Of a stretch of DNA of 64,000 nt, positions 63,816 through 64,000 are shown one piece after another (position 1 is the stretch's first letter; each line of letters opens with the position of its first letter). The position numbers were made by a program, and so were the translations under genes. The notes under the pieces were generated by a model. The model was not told the DNA's origin. It saw only the letters and a program-made list of their open reading frames with translations, and made no database searches. Source of the DNA: Cohnella sp. AR92 (GTDB taxonomy: Bacteria; Bacillota; Bacilli; Paenibacillales; Paenibacillaceae); NCBI RefSeq assembly GCF_003990975.1, contig NZ_RZJR01000012.1, positions 62,001 to 126,000 of the forward strand, read 5' to 3'.

Positions 63816-64000
63816 ATGAATATTGCCGCAAGACGCTTTAATAAGCACGTCCTCCAAAGGGGAATGGTCATCGGCGGGCTTCTTGCCGCTAGCGCGTTGT
63901 TGGGATGGGCAGTCCTGAATCCCGGAAGCGTACGATTGTTGATTACTGTCACGCTCGTCATCATGTTTGCAGCGATTCAGATCAAGAGCCCGAGGGCCGC
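63816..64000 (+). CDS. Probable O-antigen/polysaccharide polymerase (Wzy-like), N-terminal part
   Basis: The frame starts at ATG 63816 after AAGGAG and runs off the window after 61 codons. It begins with a basic segment (MNIAARRFNKHVLQRG) and two hydrophobic stretches (VIGGLLAASALLGWAVL and LLITVTLVIMFAAIQI). Place in the operon after Wzx and the glycosyltransferases and its membrane character suggest a Wzy polymerase or O-antigen ligase; the fragment is too short for proof. Confidence 0.5.
   Translation, partial: MNIAARRFNKHVLQRGMVIGGLLAASALLGWAVLNPGSVRLLITVTLVIMFAAIQIKSPRA

Overview
The window looks like the chromosome of a high-GC, spore-former-type Firmicute of the Paenibacillaceae, most like Cohnella or Paenibacillus. 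The reasons are AGGAGG-type ribosome binding sites with many GTG/TTG starts, consensus sigma-A promoters, U-tailed terminators, an SLH-anchored surface protein, YhgE/Pip, YveK/YwqD-type polysaccharide genes and a stand-alone bacterial Ig-like surface protein. This is inferred from gene content; no rRNA or tRNA gene was seen.

Layout. 1-2 kb: end of a cobalamin nucleotide-loop operon (cobT-cobU-cobS). 2-9.3 kb: a large S-layer-like protein, DUF1294, an LCP cell-wall ligase, an SDR and a secreted tyrosine phosphatase. 9.2-9.8 kb: a gene-free block full of inverted repeats. 9.8-12.7 kb: the RpiR regulator-nagB-nagA amino-sugar operon, each gene overlapping the next by 4 bp. 12.9-17.2 kb: a kinase-fold phosphotransferase, then heparinase II/III and GH88 for uronate polysaccharide breakdown, ending in a DUF2264 relic. 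17.3-24.2 kb: AlkZ-like protein, epoxide hydrolase, WYL regulator, methyltransferase, hydroxyacid dehydrogenase and a TolB-like secreted protein. 24.6-33 kb: HrpB helicase, TPR membrane protein, a very acidic small protein, an RGG-tailed pseudouridine synthase, an MFS/LysR divergent pair and PilZ. 33-40.8 kb: TetR with its likely target YhgE, a 13-domain Ig-like surface protein and an SGNH hydrolase. 41.2-45.8 kb: gltB.

From 46 kb to the right edge lies an exopolysaccharide or secondary cell-wall glycan locus: O-acyltransferase, nucleotidyltransferase-fold protein, gmd and rmd-like reductase (GDP-6-deoxyhexose), Wzz and tyrosine kinase, galU, an HlyD-like lipoprotein, a three-domain beta-rich secreted protein, six glycosyltransferases, a Wzx flippase and the start of a probable Wzy polymerase. 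The acyltransferase gene and the gmd operon each have a consensus promoter followed at the same distance by the same ATGATACA-type palindrome, so a single unknown regulator may control both transcripts.

The most interesting points are that shared operator, the HlyD-like lipoprotein plus beta-rich protein pair inside the polysaccharide operon, the matched operators of the TetR/YhgE pair, the intergenic inverted-repeat array, the repeated NagA N-terminus and a likely frameshift in one glycosyltransferase.
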